64,000 nucleotides of DNA from Mojavia pulchra JT2-VF2 (lineage in GTDB: Bacteria > Cyanobacteriota > Cyanobacteriia > Cyanobacteriales > Nostocaceae), in contig JAHHHN010000001.1 of assembly GCA_019359325.1 (NCBI GenBank), positions 496,001 through 560,000 of the forward strand, written 5' to 3'. The position numbers were made by a program, and so were the translations under genes. Of the stretch, positions 56,469 to 64,000 are shown piece by piece. Each line of letters starts with the position of its first letter. Position 1 is the stretch's first letter. The notes beneath the pieces were generated by a model, which saw nothing but the letters and a program-made list of their open reading frames with translations, searched no databases and was not told the DNA's origin.

Positions 56469-57218
56469 TTAACTGTTGGCTGGACTCGACTGATTTTCTT
56501 GTGCAGGTAGTGTGTCTTCCTTTGGAGCAGCCACTTTCACCATTGCATGGCGCAGCACGCGTTCACCCAAGTAATATCCGCGTACTAACTCTTCTAACAC
56601 TGTTCCTTCAGGATGTTCATCCGTAGGTTCGCGCATTACAGCTTCATGCAGGTTGGGATCGAATTCTTGACCTTCAGGACGCATTGGCGATACACCAAGG
56701 CGTTTGAGGCAATCTACTAATTGTTTGTAGACACCTTGGTAACTTTTATGAATTGTCATTTCGCCGTCGGTTTGTGGTTTGAGGTGCGATCGCGCCCGCT
56801 CAAAATTATCAACTACTGGCAATAATTCTGTAATTGTGTTGCGCTTCACCTGCGCCTCTAAGTCTTCTTTTTCTTTTTGGTTGCGTTTGCGGTAATTCTC
56901 AAAATCTGCGGCAATTCGTAGATATTGAGTGTTACGCTCTTCAACTTGCGCTTTGAGAGACTCGATTTGTTGAGCCAATTCTGTCAAAGCTGCCGTTTGT
57001 GCGCCCTGATTTTCACTAGCAGCGACGCCATTCTCTTGATTGAGCGTAGCTGTACCTACTGGTGCATTAGTTTGATCTGCCACTTGCTCAGTAACCTCGC
57101 TGCCAGATTCGTTGGAGTTGATTTGGGTTGGGGAGTCGCTATTCATTGCTTGCTTTACCTCTATTGGTTCACCCAATTGCTGGCTTGTATTGTTTACCTG
57201 TTTATTTTCGTCTATCAT
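56469..57218 (-). CDS. grpE: Nucleotide exchange factor GrpE
   Basis: A 249-residue GrpE that releases ADP from DnaK. The first 70 residues are acidic and Gln/Asn-rich; a long helix follows ([20 protein letters not shown]), then [11 protein letters not shown] and the beta domain [20 protein letters not shown] with [10 protein letters not shown]. It starts at ATG 57218 and heads the chaperone operon grpE-dnaK-dnaJ-tusA-rsgA. Heat or light stress regulation is expected from the family; no operator is visible. Confidence 0.95.
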   Translation of the reverse strand: MIDENKQVNNTSQQLGEPIEVKQAMNSDSPTQINSNESGSEVTEQVADQTNAPVGTATLNQENGVAASENQGAQTAALTELAQQIESLKAQVEERNTQYLRIAADFENYRKRNQKEKEDLEAQVKRNTITELLPVVDNFERARSHLKPQTDGEMTIHKSYQGVYKQLVDCLKRLGVSPMRPEGQEFDPNLHEAVMREPTDEHPEGTVLEELVRGYYLGERVLRHAMVKVAAPKEDTLPAQENQSSPANS

Positions 57219-57679
57219 TGTCCACTCATCCCAGATACTATTTACGGCATTATGTCACTACAGGTTGCGTTGCTATTGACAGCTAGCAACTGCGGCTTGT
57301 CATGTTGCCGAAATTTTCCTGGAACTGATGTCACGTCTTCTTATTGTGACAAATGGTGAACGCGTTAGCGTATAAGCTCCCAGGACGGTAATCCGAACGG
57401 GTAGGGTAGTTGGAAAAGCACGTCTTTCGGACGAGAGGCGGTCAAGATATTTCGCCCCTCATCATTAGTTATAAGTCATTCTTTTTACTTAAATTTACGT
57501 AAGATTCAACGTTTACTCTTACCAAGAACGCCTCAAACATCGACTTCATAACTTGCTTGACACCAAAGTTGCTTGAGTAGCAAAAATTTTTGGCTCGAAT
57601 TTACTCAACGTAAATGAGAATTCTATGCCACAGCCTGGGAATACTTTACTCAGAGGTTTTCCCTACCAATTGCTCATAT
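57219..57679. other. Divergent promoter region between grpE and pilB
   Basis: About 460 bp that must hold promoters for grpE (left) and the pil operon (right). A weak stem GAGGCG/CGCCCCTC lies at about 57434-57461. No heat-shock or NtcA box is clear enough to call. Confidence 0.4.
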
Positions 57680-59692
57680 ATGACTTACTCGTCACCACAA
57701 CGGCGCAGTACCGCTCTAACTACAAAAACAGAGTTTTCGCCCTTCGGCAACAAGCTAGTGCAGGCTGGTTATGTCAATAGCGAACAGATGAGGCAGGCGC
57801 TGATTGAAAGCCGCAAGTCTGGCATCCCGCTAACAGAGATGCTGGAGTCAATCACTGGGCGACAACTATCACCTGAGTTACTCAGACAGTACAAGAAACA
57901 GCAGTTATTTGAACTTAAAATACTATACGGTGTTGAATTCCTCGATCCGGAAGTCAACCAGCTTGGCAATACGATGGTGGGAAAACTGATTGAAACCTTA
58001 ATCCCGGTGGATATCTGTCGCCGCCATCGCTTGATACCACTATCAAAAAACGAAGACCAAACCCCCCCCTGCGTTTTAGTGGCGATGGTCGATCCGGATA
58101 ATTTAGAGGCTTCGGATGACCTCAACCGCATCTTGCGCCCACAAGGTTTAGCATTGCAGCGCATGGTGATCACCCAAGAGGATTACCAACAGATTATCAA
58201 TCAATACTTGGATGAACTGGCTGTACGACAAAAACATTTAGAACAAGAAAAATTTACAGACATCAATCAAGATTTAGAAAATCTTGGTAATCTCGATGCA
58301 GATGATACCCCTGATGACATGGAGGCTGACTTAGGGGCGGCGATGAAGGGTGCGGAAGATGCACCAGTCATTAATCTAGTCAATAGAATTCTTGCCAAAG
58401 CCTTGCATGAGAAGGTATCTGATATCCACATCGAACCGCAAGAAGAAAACCTCCGCATTCGCTTTCGTAAAGATGGCGTACTGCGTCAAGCTTTCGACCC
58501 CTTGCCCAAAAAAATCATTGCGGCAGTGACAGCCCGGTTTAAAATCATCTCCAACCTAGACATTGCTGAGAGACGTTTACCCCAAGACGGACGCATTCGG
58601 CGGATGTTTGAGGGACGTAAGGTGGATTTTCGTGTAAATACCTTACCCAGTCGCTACGGCGAGAAAGTTTGTCTACGGATTTTAGATAACTCCTCCACTC
58701 AACTCGGATTGAATAAGCTGATTACCGATCAGGAAACCTTAGATATTGTTAAGGACATGGTGAGTCGTCCCTTCGGTCTGATCTTGGTCACTGGGCCAAC
58801 TGGTTCTGGTAAAACCACCTCGCTTTATTCAGCACTGGCAGAAAAGAACGATCCGGGAATTAATATCAGTACGGTAGAAGATCCAATTGAGTACAGTTTG
58901 CCAGGAATTACTCAAGTACAGGTGATTCGGGAGAAAGGGCTGGATTTTGCTACTGCTTTGCGGGCTTTCTTACGGCAAGACCCAGATGTGTTACTCGTGG
59001 GTGAAACACGAGACAAGGAAACTGCAAAAACCGCGATTGAAGCAGCCCTGACAGGTCACTTGGTATTAACTACCTTACACACAAATGATGCTCCAGGAGC
59101 GATCGCCCGTTTGGGAGAAATGGGCATTGAACCTTTCATGGTTTCTAGTTCCCTGATTGGCGTCTTGGCACAACGCTTGGTACGACGTGTATGTCCTGAT
59201 TGTCGTATTCCCTATACTCCCACTACCGAAGAACTTGCTCGCTATGGTCTATCAGCTTCTCAAGAGGTGAGTGTCACTTTCTACAAAGCTAATACCTTGC
59301 CAGCCGAATCCCAGGCAGAAGCTAAAGCCAAAGGTCAAGGTTGTTCAACCTGTAATGGTGTCGGTTACAAGGGACGTTGTGGTGTTTACGAGGTCATGCG
59401 AGTCACCGAGAACTTGCAAACCTTAATCAACGAAGAAGCACCAACGGAACGCATTAAAGAAGTAGCAGTAGAAGAAGGCATGAAAACCTTGCTGGCTTAC
59501 AGCTTGGATTTAGTGCGTCAAGGTTCCACGACCTTAGAAGAAGTTGAGCGGGTAACTTTTACTGATACCGGTTTGGAAGCCGAATTAAAAGCTAAACGTA
59601 AGAGTGGTCTAACATGCCGCACTTGTGATGCCACATTACAACCAGAATGGCTAGATTGCCCTTACTGTATGACACCTCGCTTTAGTGATTAG
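57680..59692 (+). CDS. pilB: Type IV pilus assembly ATPase PilB
   Basis: A 670-residue GspE/PilB ATPase that powers pilus extension. The N-terminal domain is followed by the ATPase core: Walker A GPTGSGKTTSLYSAL, Asp box ISTVEDPIEYS, Walker B DPDVLLVGETRD and His box LTTLHTNDAPG. The zinc motif CPDC...CSTCNGVGYKGRCGVYE is complete. An added C-terminal ribbon (CRTCDATLQPEWLDCPYC) is a cyanobacterial feature. I prefer ATG 57680 (MTYSSPQRRSTAL); ATG 57614 is in frame and would add 22 residues. Downstream are pilT and pilC. Confidence 0.95.
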   Translation: MTYSSPQRRSTALTTKTEFSPFGNKLVQAGYVNSEQMRQALIESRKSGIPLTEMLESITGRQLSPELLRQYKKQQLFELKILYGVEFLDPEVNQLGNTMVGKLIETLIPVDICRRHRLIPLSKNEDQTPPCVLVAMVDPDNLEASDDLNRILRPQGLALQRMVITQEDYQQIINQYLDELAVRQKHLEQEKFTDINQDLENLGNLDADDTPDDMEADLGAAMKGAEDAPVINLVNRILAKALHEKVSDIHIEPQEENLRIRFRKDGVLRQAFDPLPKKIIAAVTARFKIISNLDIAERRLPQDGRIRRMFEGRKVDFRVNTLPSRYGEKVCLRILDNSSTQLGLNKLITDQETLDIVKDMVSRPFGLILVTGPTGSGKTTSLYSALAEKNDPGINISTVEDPIEYSLPGITQVQVIREKGLDFATALRAFLRQDPDVLLVGETRDKETAKTAIEAALTGHLVLTTLHTNDAPGAIARLGEMGIEPFMVSSSLIGVLAQRLVRRVCPDCRIPYTPTTEELARYGLSASQEVSVTFYKANTLPAESQAEAKAKGQGCSTCNGVGYKGRCGVYEVMRVTENLQTLINEEAPTERIKEVAVEEGMKTLLAYSLDLVRQGSTTLEEVERVTFTDTGLEAELKAKRKSGLTCRTCDATLQPEWLDCPYCMTPRFSD

Positions 59693-59827
59693 TCAACCCC
59701 TACGGGAAATTCGCTCATTAAAAACTCAAACAGGTCTTTGATTTTAAATTGGAGTGCAGCGACGGTCAAGGCTCAATAATCACAGGCAAACAAAAAACCA
59801 CTAACAACTGACAAAGGAAGCAAAACT

Positions 59828-60958
59828 ATGGAAATGATGATTGAAGACTTGATGGAGCAGATGATTGAAATGGGCGGTTCGGATCTGCATTTATCCGCAG
59901 GTTTACCTCCCTATTTCCGTATCAGTGGCAAACTCACTCCCATCGGTGAGCATATATTAACTGCTGATCAGTGTCAGAGACTGATTTTTAGTATGCTCAA
60001 CAATACCCAGCGTAAAACTTTAGAGCAGACCTGGGAACTAGATTGTTCTTACGGCGTTAAAGGCTTGGCTCGCTTCCGCGTCAATGTTTATAAGGATCGG
60101 GGAGCATACGCTGCTTGCTTGCGTGCTTTAAGTTCCAAAATTCCCAACTTTGATAAATTGGGTCTGCCAGATGTAGTGCGGGAAATGACAGAAAAGCCCA
60201 GAGGATTAATTCTGGTAACGGGGCCTACTGGTTCTGGTAAGACAACTACCCTAGCGGCAATGATTGACTTAATTAACCGCACTAGGGCAGAGCATATCTT
60301 AACAGTAGAAGACCCAATTGAATTTGTCTATGAACCAATTAAAAGCTTGGTTCACCAACGACAACTTGGGGAAGATACAAAGAGCTTTGCTAATGCTTTG
60401 AAAGCAGCTTTGCGGGAAGATCCAGATATTATTCTGGTAGGAGAAATGCGGGATTTGGAAACGATTTCTTTGGCTATTTCTGCCGCAGAAACAGGACATT
60501 TGGTATTTGGAACTTTGCACACTAGTTCTGCTGCACAGACCGTTGACCGGATCATCGACGTTTTCCCCCATGAAAGACAAACCCAGGTACGGGTGCAGTT
60601 ATCTAACTCGTTGGTGGCAGTATTTAGCCAAACTTTAGTACCAAAGAAAAATCCCAAACCAGGTGAATATGGCCGGGTGATGGCTCAAGAAATCATGATT
60701 ATTACTCCTGCTATTTCTAACTTAATTCGAGAAGGTAAAACATCTCAAATTTACTCAGCAATTCAGACTGGCGGTAAGTTGGGTATGCAAACTTTGGAGA
60801 AGGTTTTAGCAGATTTGTATAAAGCAGGAACTATCTCCTTTGAAGCAGCTATGTCTAAGACTTCCAAGCCTGATGAAATCCAACGTCTGATCGGTGGCGC
60901 TCCACCGCAAGCAGCAGGTGCAAAACCTGGTGCTAGTGGTGTTGCTAGAGCGCATTAA
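59828..60958 (+). CDS. pilT: Type IV pilus retraction ATPase PilT
   Basis: A 376-residue PilT that disassembles the pilus for twitching or phototactic motility and DNA uptake. The core motifs are GPTGSGKTTTLAAMI, LTVEDPIEF, IILVGEMRDLET and the family His box FGTLHTSSAAQTVDRIID, with the AIRNLIRE-like AISNLIREGKTSQI near the end. It lacks the extra zinc ribbons of PilB, as expected. AAGGA lies 9 nt before ATG 59828. The Ala/Gly-rich tail is usual. Confidence 0.95.
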   Translation: MEMMIEDLMEQMIEMGGSDLHLSAGLPPYFRISGKLTPIGEHILTADQCQRLIFSMLNNTQRKTLEQTWELDCSYGVKGLARFRVNVYKDRGAYAACLRALSSKIPNFDKLGLPDVVREMTEKPRGLILVTGPTGSGKTTTLAAMIDLINRTRAEHILTVEDPIEFVYEPIKSLVHQRQLGEDTKSFANALKAALREDPDIILVGEMRDLETISLAISAAETGHLVFGTLHTSSAAQTVDRIIDVFPHERQTQVRVQLSNSLVAVFSQTLVPKKNPKPGEYGRVMAQEIMIITPAISNLIREGKTSQIYSAIQTGGKLGMQTLEKVLADLYKAGTISFEAAMSKTSKPDEIQRLIGGAPPQAAGAKPGASGVARAH

Positions 60959-61094
60959 AGTTTGACTAAACACAGTACTGGTAATGGTTAATAGATAACA
61001 ATCAAGGAGCTAAAATAATAATTATTGACTATCAACTATGGACTATTAACCAAAGTACTAATTACTTCATTTTGAATTTTTAATTTATTAATCT

Positions 61095-62312
61095 ATGCCT
61101 ACCTATGTTGCCCGCGTTCGGGACTCACAAGGAAGATCCAGAACTGAAAAATTTTCTGCTGAATCTTTAGCTCAAGCCCGTACTAATCTAAGAGATCAAG
61201 GGTTTGTTGTCCAAGAGTTAAAACAATCTCAAAGCTTCAGCTTTGATATGAAAAAATTTCAGACCTCAATGGTCAAAGTTTCCGTTAAGGATAAGGCGGT
61301 GTTCTCTCGTCAGTTTGCCGCTTTAACGAATGCGGGAGTAGCAATTGTTAGAAGTCTGGGCGTACTATCTGAGCAGTGTAGCAATCCTAAATTAAAAGCA
61401 GCTCTGATTGAGATTAGCGGTGATGTCCAAACCGGCACGAATCTTTCAGATGCAATGCGTAAGCATCCTCAATGCTTTGATAATTTGTATGTCAGTATGG
61501 TTCAAGCTGGCGAAATTGGTGGTGTTCTCGACGAAGTATTAAATCGCTTAGCTAAGTTGTTAGAGGATGTTGCTCGTTTACAAAACCAAATCAAAGCCGC
61601 ATTGTCTTATCCCGTGGTTGTGGGTTTTTTAGCAACTGCGATCTTTGTAGGCATGACTGTTTTTCTAATTCCCATTTTTGCCAATATTTTTAAAGAAATA
61701 GGAGTAGAGTTACCTGCTTTAACACAATTCTTGATGACTTGCAGTGAAATATTACGCAGTTGGTGGTCTCTAGTGATTATTGCTGCAATTATGGCATTTA
61801 TGTTTGCCTATAAGCAGTATTACAAAACTCGTGTTGGTAAAGAAACTATCGATCGCCTTTCTTTGAAGATGCCTTTGTTTGGTGACTTGATTCAAAAATC
61901 CGCAGTAGCCCGCTTTAGCCGTACTTTCGGGGCTTTAACTCGTTCTGGTGTACCCATTCTCACTTGTTTAGAAATTGTGCGGGATACATCAGGAAACCAA
62001 GTTGTTGCCAACGCCATAGATGCAGCACGTGCAGAAATTCAACAAGGAGGCATGATTAGTATTGCTTTGCAAAAAGAGGCTGTGTTTCCTGCTATGGCAA
62101 TTCAGATGATGAGTATTGGCGAAGAGACTGGAGAATTAGATGCGATGTTGATGAAAGTTGCAGATTTTTATGAAGATGAAGTCGAGCAAGCAGTCAAAGC
62201 ACTAACCAGTGTTTTAGAACCACTAATGATTGTAGTCTTGGGTGGGATGGTTGGTACGATTTTGTTGGCTATGTATCTGCCTATGTTTAAGGTATTTGAA
62301 AAGCTTGGCTAA
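61095..62312 (+). CDS. pilC: Type IV pilus inner-membrane platform protein PilC
   Basis: A 405-residue PilC/GspF protein: a cytoplasmic start (YVARVRDSQGRSRTEKFSAE), two repeated T2SSF domains (FSRQFAALTNAGVAIVRSLG and FSRTFGALTRSGVPILTCLE), and three helices (PVVVGFLATAIFVGMTVFLI; WWSLVIIAAIMAFMFAY; PLMIVVLGGMVGTILLAMYLP). It couples the PilB and PilT motors to pilin assembly. ATG 61095 is the start. Order pilB-pilT-pilC is conserved in cyanobacteria. Confidence 0.95.
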   Translation: MPTYVARVRDSQGRSRTEKFSAESLAQARTNLRDQGFVVQELKQSQSFSFDMKKFQTSMVKVSVKDKAVFSRQFAALTNAGVAIVRSLGVLSEQCSNPKLKAALIEISGDVQTGTNLSDAMRKHPQCFDNLYVSMVQAGEIGGVLDEVLNRLAKLLEDVARLQNQIKAALSYPVVVGFLATAIFVGMTVFLIPIFANIFKEIGVELPALTQFLMTCSEILRSWWSLVIIAAIMAFMFAYKQYYKTRVGKETIDRLSLKMPLFGDLIQKSAVARFSRTFGALTRSGVPILTCLEIVRDTSGNQVVANAIDAARAEIQQGGMISIALQKEAVFPAMAIQMMSIGEETGELDAMLMKVADFYEDEVEQAVKALTSVLEPLMIVVLGGMVGTILLAMYLPMFKVFEKLG

Positions 62313-62388
62313 ACAAAGGCTGAAGTATAAATTATGTAAATCTTTATACTTCATACTTCACAATTCGTACTTCATCCTTGAAAGAAAC

Positions 62389-62949
62389 ATGCCTGTGCAA
62401 AAATCTGATTACGAAGCTAGTTTAGCGGAGTATAGCCATCATATAGCTGCGATCGCTTTGTTGAAGCAGTATCGACCTTACTTGGAGATGATTCCTAGTT
62501 TGCGGCGTCCAGATGAAAGTGTGATCACAATTCCTTTGCCAATTATCCGTCTCCGTAAAACAGAGACAACAGCTCCGCAGACTACTTGTTTACCCTGTGA
62601 TCTGGCAATATTAATGTGCGATCCGGAGTGGAAAATCAAAACTGGAGCTGAGATTTTAGTTTTTATTCATCGTCCCCATGAAGACTTTTCTGACTTGTTG
62701 GGGCGCTGGCGACAAACCCAAGTTTTCCTAGACAAAGATTATGAGTGGCTAATGCCTTACCGCCACAAGCATGTTTTGAGTGAGGGAACTAATACTATAT
62801 ATCCTCTGTTTGTGGTTTTTAATGAAACTTCAGAACGCATTCAGCGGGGTCTTGTGGGTGCAGAACTTCCATTTGTGATTCAAGCACCTCCCTTGGTATT
62901 TGAAGATCATCCTATCGACTCTTTTTCTCCAGAAAGTCCAATAACTTAG
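62389..62949 (+). CDS. Protein of unknown function downstream of pilC
   Basis: A 186-residue soluble protein with ATG 62389 preceded by GAAAG. It has an N-terminal helix (YEASLAEYSHHIAAIALLKQ), then mixed alpha/beta segments (CDLAILMCDPEWKIKTGAEI, FIHRPHEDFSDLLGRWRQTQ, NTIYPLFVVFNETSERIQRG). No known domain is recognised. Short spacing to pilC (76 bp), same strand and a terminator after it suggest it is the last gene of the pil operon, so a pilus-related role is possible but unproven. Confidence 0.75.
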   Translation: MPVQKSDYEASLAEYSHHIAAIALLKQYRPYLEMIPSLRRPDESVITIPLPIIRLRKTETTAPQTTCLPCDLAILMCDPEWKIKTGAEILVFIHRPHEDFSDLLGRWRQTQVFLDKDYEWLMPYRHKHVLSEGTNTIYPLFVVFNETSERIQRGLVGAELPFVIQAPPLVFEDHPIDSFSPESPIT

Positions 62950-62970
62950 ATCAAACAAAATACAAAATTA

Positions 62971-63013
62971 AAAAAGGCAAAAGAAGGATTTTCTCTTTCT
63001 TTTGCCTTTTTAT
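62971..63013 (+). terminator. Bidirectional intrinsic terminator after the pil operon
   Basis: AAAAAGGCAAAAGAA and TTCTTTTGCCTTTTT form a 15-bp stem with a T-run at the 3' side, 22 bp past the last pil-operon stop. The matching A-run makes it usable for the converging gene on the other strand. Confidence 0.88.
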
Positions 63014-63083
63014 TTACGGATACTTTACCGTACAGATTTTGCTACATAGTCCGACTAATTAATTCATCGTACTGGTTCACTTT

Positions 63084-63989
63084 TTACTTTACAAAATGAG
63101 GCATAATTTCAGCGGCGGTAAATATTCCGTACATGCCGCGCTGGTACAATTGGTTACCAGCTTTGAGATAACCAAAAGCAGGGCCGCAGACATTGGCTGC
63201 CATGCTAGTTTCATCTCCAAGGGTAAAGGTGTGGGTGGAAATCTTACCTTCAAAGGTGCGCCCTGTTACCTTAACGTTGGTACTGAGGGGTTTTTTAGGA
63301 TTGCGAGTGTCAACTACACCACCAACAGTAACGCGATCGCGATCGCAAATTCCCGCAAACTCTAGCATTACATCATCAGCGTGTTCCATACTTGTCAAGG
63401 TAAGCACGCCATTAGTTTTATCTAGTAGTGCTTCTACTTCTGCGTCAGTCATTGCCCTGGCAGTTTCCACTGTATAACCAGGCATATGGCCAATGTCTTC
63501 TCGAACTGTGGCGCGGTAAGCTTCCCAGTTGGCAATTCCCACCCCAAAGGTAATTTCAACTTTATGAATTTCGGCGTAGCTTTGGGCTGCTAAAGCGGCT
63601 GCTGCTGTTAAAAGTCCTGGTGTAGCACCACATCCTGTCATGTAGGTAATCCCAGCAGCTTGCAGTTCTGCTTTCATCGCCAGTAGTTGTTCTACAGCAG
63701 TGGTGCGTTTAATTGCATCTACTAGCACCCCACGCCAACCGGATTTAATAAACTCTTTGGCGACAGAAGGAATAAAGTCGTTGGGTAAGTTAGGCAAAGC
63801 CAAAAAATACCCATCCACAGGATGTGCGCTTTCGATTAAATCCTGGATACTATGATTTGTTAAATTACCAACTGGCTCTAAATAACCTACCGAACCTTGA
63901 GACTGGTAAGTTGCAATACATTCTTTAGTATTTAAACCATCAGCAGCGTAGGCATAGCCTTTTTGATCTGCCGCTGCAACTAAAATCAT
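63084..63989 (-). CDS. Saccharopine-dehydrogenase-like oxidoreductase (possibly 5'-truncated by window edge)
   Basis: A protein of at least 301 residues resembling saccharopine dehydrogenase-like NAD(P) oxidoreductases, with [19 protein letters not shown], the CGATPGLL turn and [20 protein letters not shown] near the end. The first visible Met (ATG 63989) is followed by [19 protein letters not shown], but the frame stays open to the right edge and no ribosome site is seen, so the true start, with a Rossmann beta-alpha-beta unit, may lie outside. The substrate is unknown. It converges with the pil operon. Confidence 0.75.
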   Translation of the reverse strand: MILVAAADQKGYAYAADGLNTKECIATYQSQGSVGYLEPVGNLTNHSIQDLIESAHPVDGYFLALPNLPNDFIPSVAKEFIKSGWRGVLVDAIKRTTAVEQLLAMKAELQAAGITYMTGCGATPGLLTAAAALAAQSYAEIHKVEITFGVGIANWEAYRATVREDIGHMPGYTVETARAMTDAEVEALLDKTNGVLTLTSMEHADDVMLEFAGICDRDRVTVGGVVDTRNPKKPLSTNVKVTGRTFEGKISTHTFTLGDETSMAANVCGPAFGYLKAGNQLYQRGMYGIFTAAEIMPHFVK

Positions 63990-64000
63990 TTCCCGTTTGC

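Noticed and set aside
56189-56510. Opposed 80-90-codon frames between dnaK and grpE
   Set aside because: They overlap each other on opposite strands, lack ribosome sites and are interrupted by stem-loops.

Overview
The window is chromosomal DNA of a filamentous, probably heterocyst-forming (Nostocales-type) cyanobacterium. The HIP1 octamer GCGATCGC and its core occur throughout. The gene set includes NdhM, Ycf46, a Ycf29/Rre1-type regulator, a Hik2-type kinase, a CCB-type cytochrome b6f maturation factor and split pnt genes. Intergenic spaces are long and AT-rich and carry heptanucleotide (STRR) repeats of the kind described in Anabaena/Nostoc. No genus or species is claimed. No rRNA, tRNA, CRISPR array or intact insertion sequence was recognised.

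Layout. 1-5.7 kb: a truncated PP2C phosphatase gene, ndhM, one small unknown gene and about 3 kb of gene-poor DNA. 5.7-17.1 kb (minus strand): response regulator, glycosyltransferase, C-terminal processing protease, Uma2 nuclease, a membrane nucleotide cyclase, recJ, a GNAT enzyme and a PD-(D/E)XK nuclease. 17.1-17.6 kb: a 21-bp tandem array and a gene remnant. 17.6-26.4 kb: def, ftsX, a DUF3598 gene, an overlapping DUF6888/DUF6887 pair, aat, rpsN, nth, rseP, serS and a DUF3611 gene. 26.9-32.6 kb: PadR regulator, CCB-type factor, a MITE-like element, a DUF3155 gene, a Hik2-like kinase and two related envelope proteins, one with SLH domains. 33.7-40.9 kb: sbcC, a peptidoglycan-binding/SPOR protein, an SH3 protein and ycf46. 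41.8-45.3 kb: the conserved run rpmH-rnpA-PH-yidC-khpB-yceD. 45.4-51.0 kb: a DUF2808 gene, the transhydrogenase operon, a broken HNH gene and a PemK/MazF toxin-antitoxin pair. 51.1-57.2 kb: the chaperone operon grpE-dnaK-dnaJ followed by tightly overlapping tusA and rsgA. 57.7-64 kb: pilB-pilT-pilC plus an unknown gene, then a partial saccharopine-dehydrogenase-like gene.

How the genes fit together. Most are core functions: translation and protein maturation (def, aat, rpsN, serS, rnpA, rpmH, rsgA), membrane protein insertion and proteolysis (yidC, rseP, ctp), DNA repair (recJ, sbcC, nth), photosynthetic and respiratory electron transport (ndhM, CCB factor, pnt), chaperones and type IV pili. 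No clearly new multi-gene system was found. The features most worth a second look are a 21-bp coiled-coil-like tandem array with decayed copies 7.5 kb away, heptamer repeats that have entered the recJ reading frame, a nucleotide cyclase whose purine-selecting residues do not look like an adenylyl cyclase, a 359-bp MITE-like element holding an 11-bp perfect palindrome, and the small overlapping DUF6888/DUF6887 pair.
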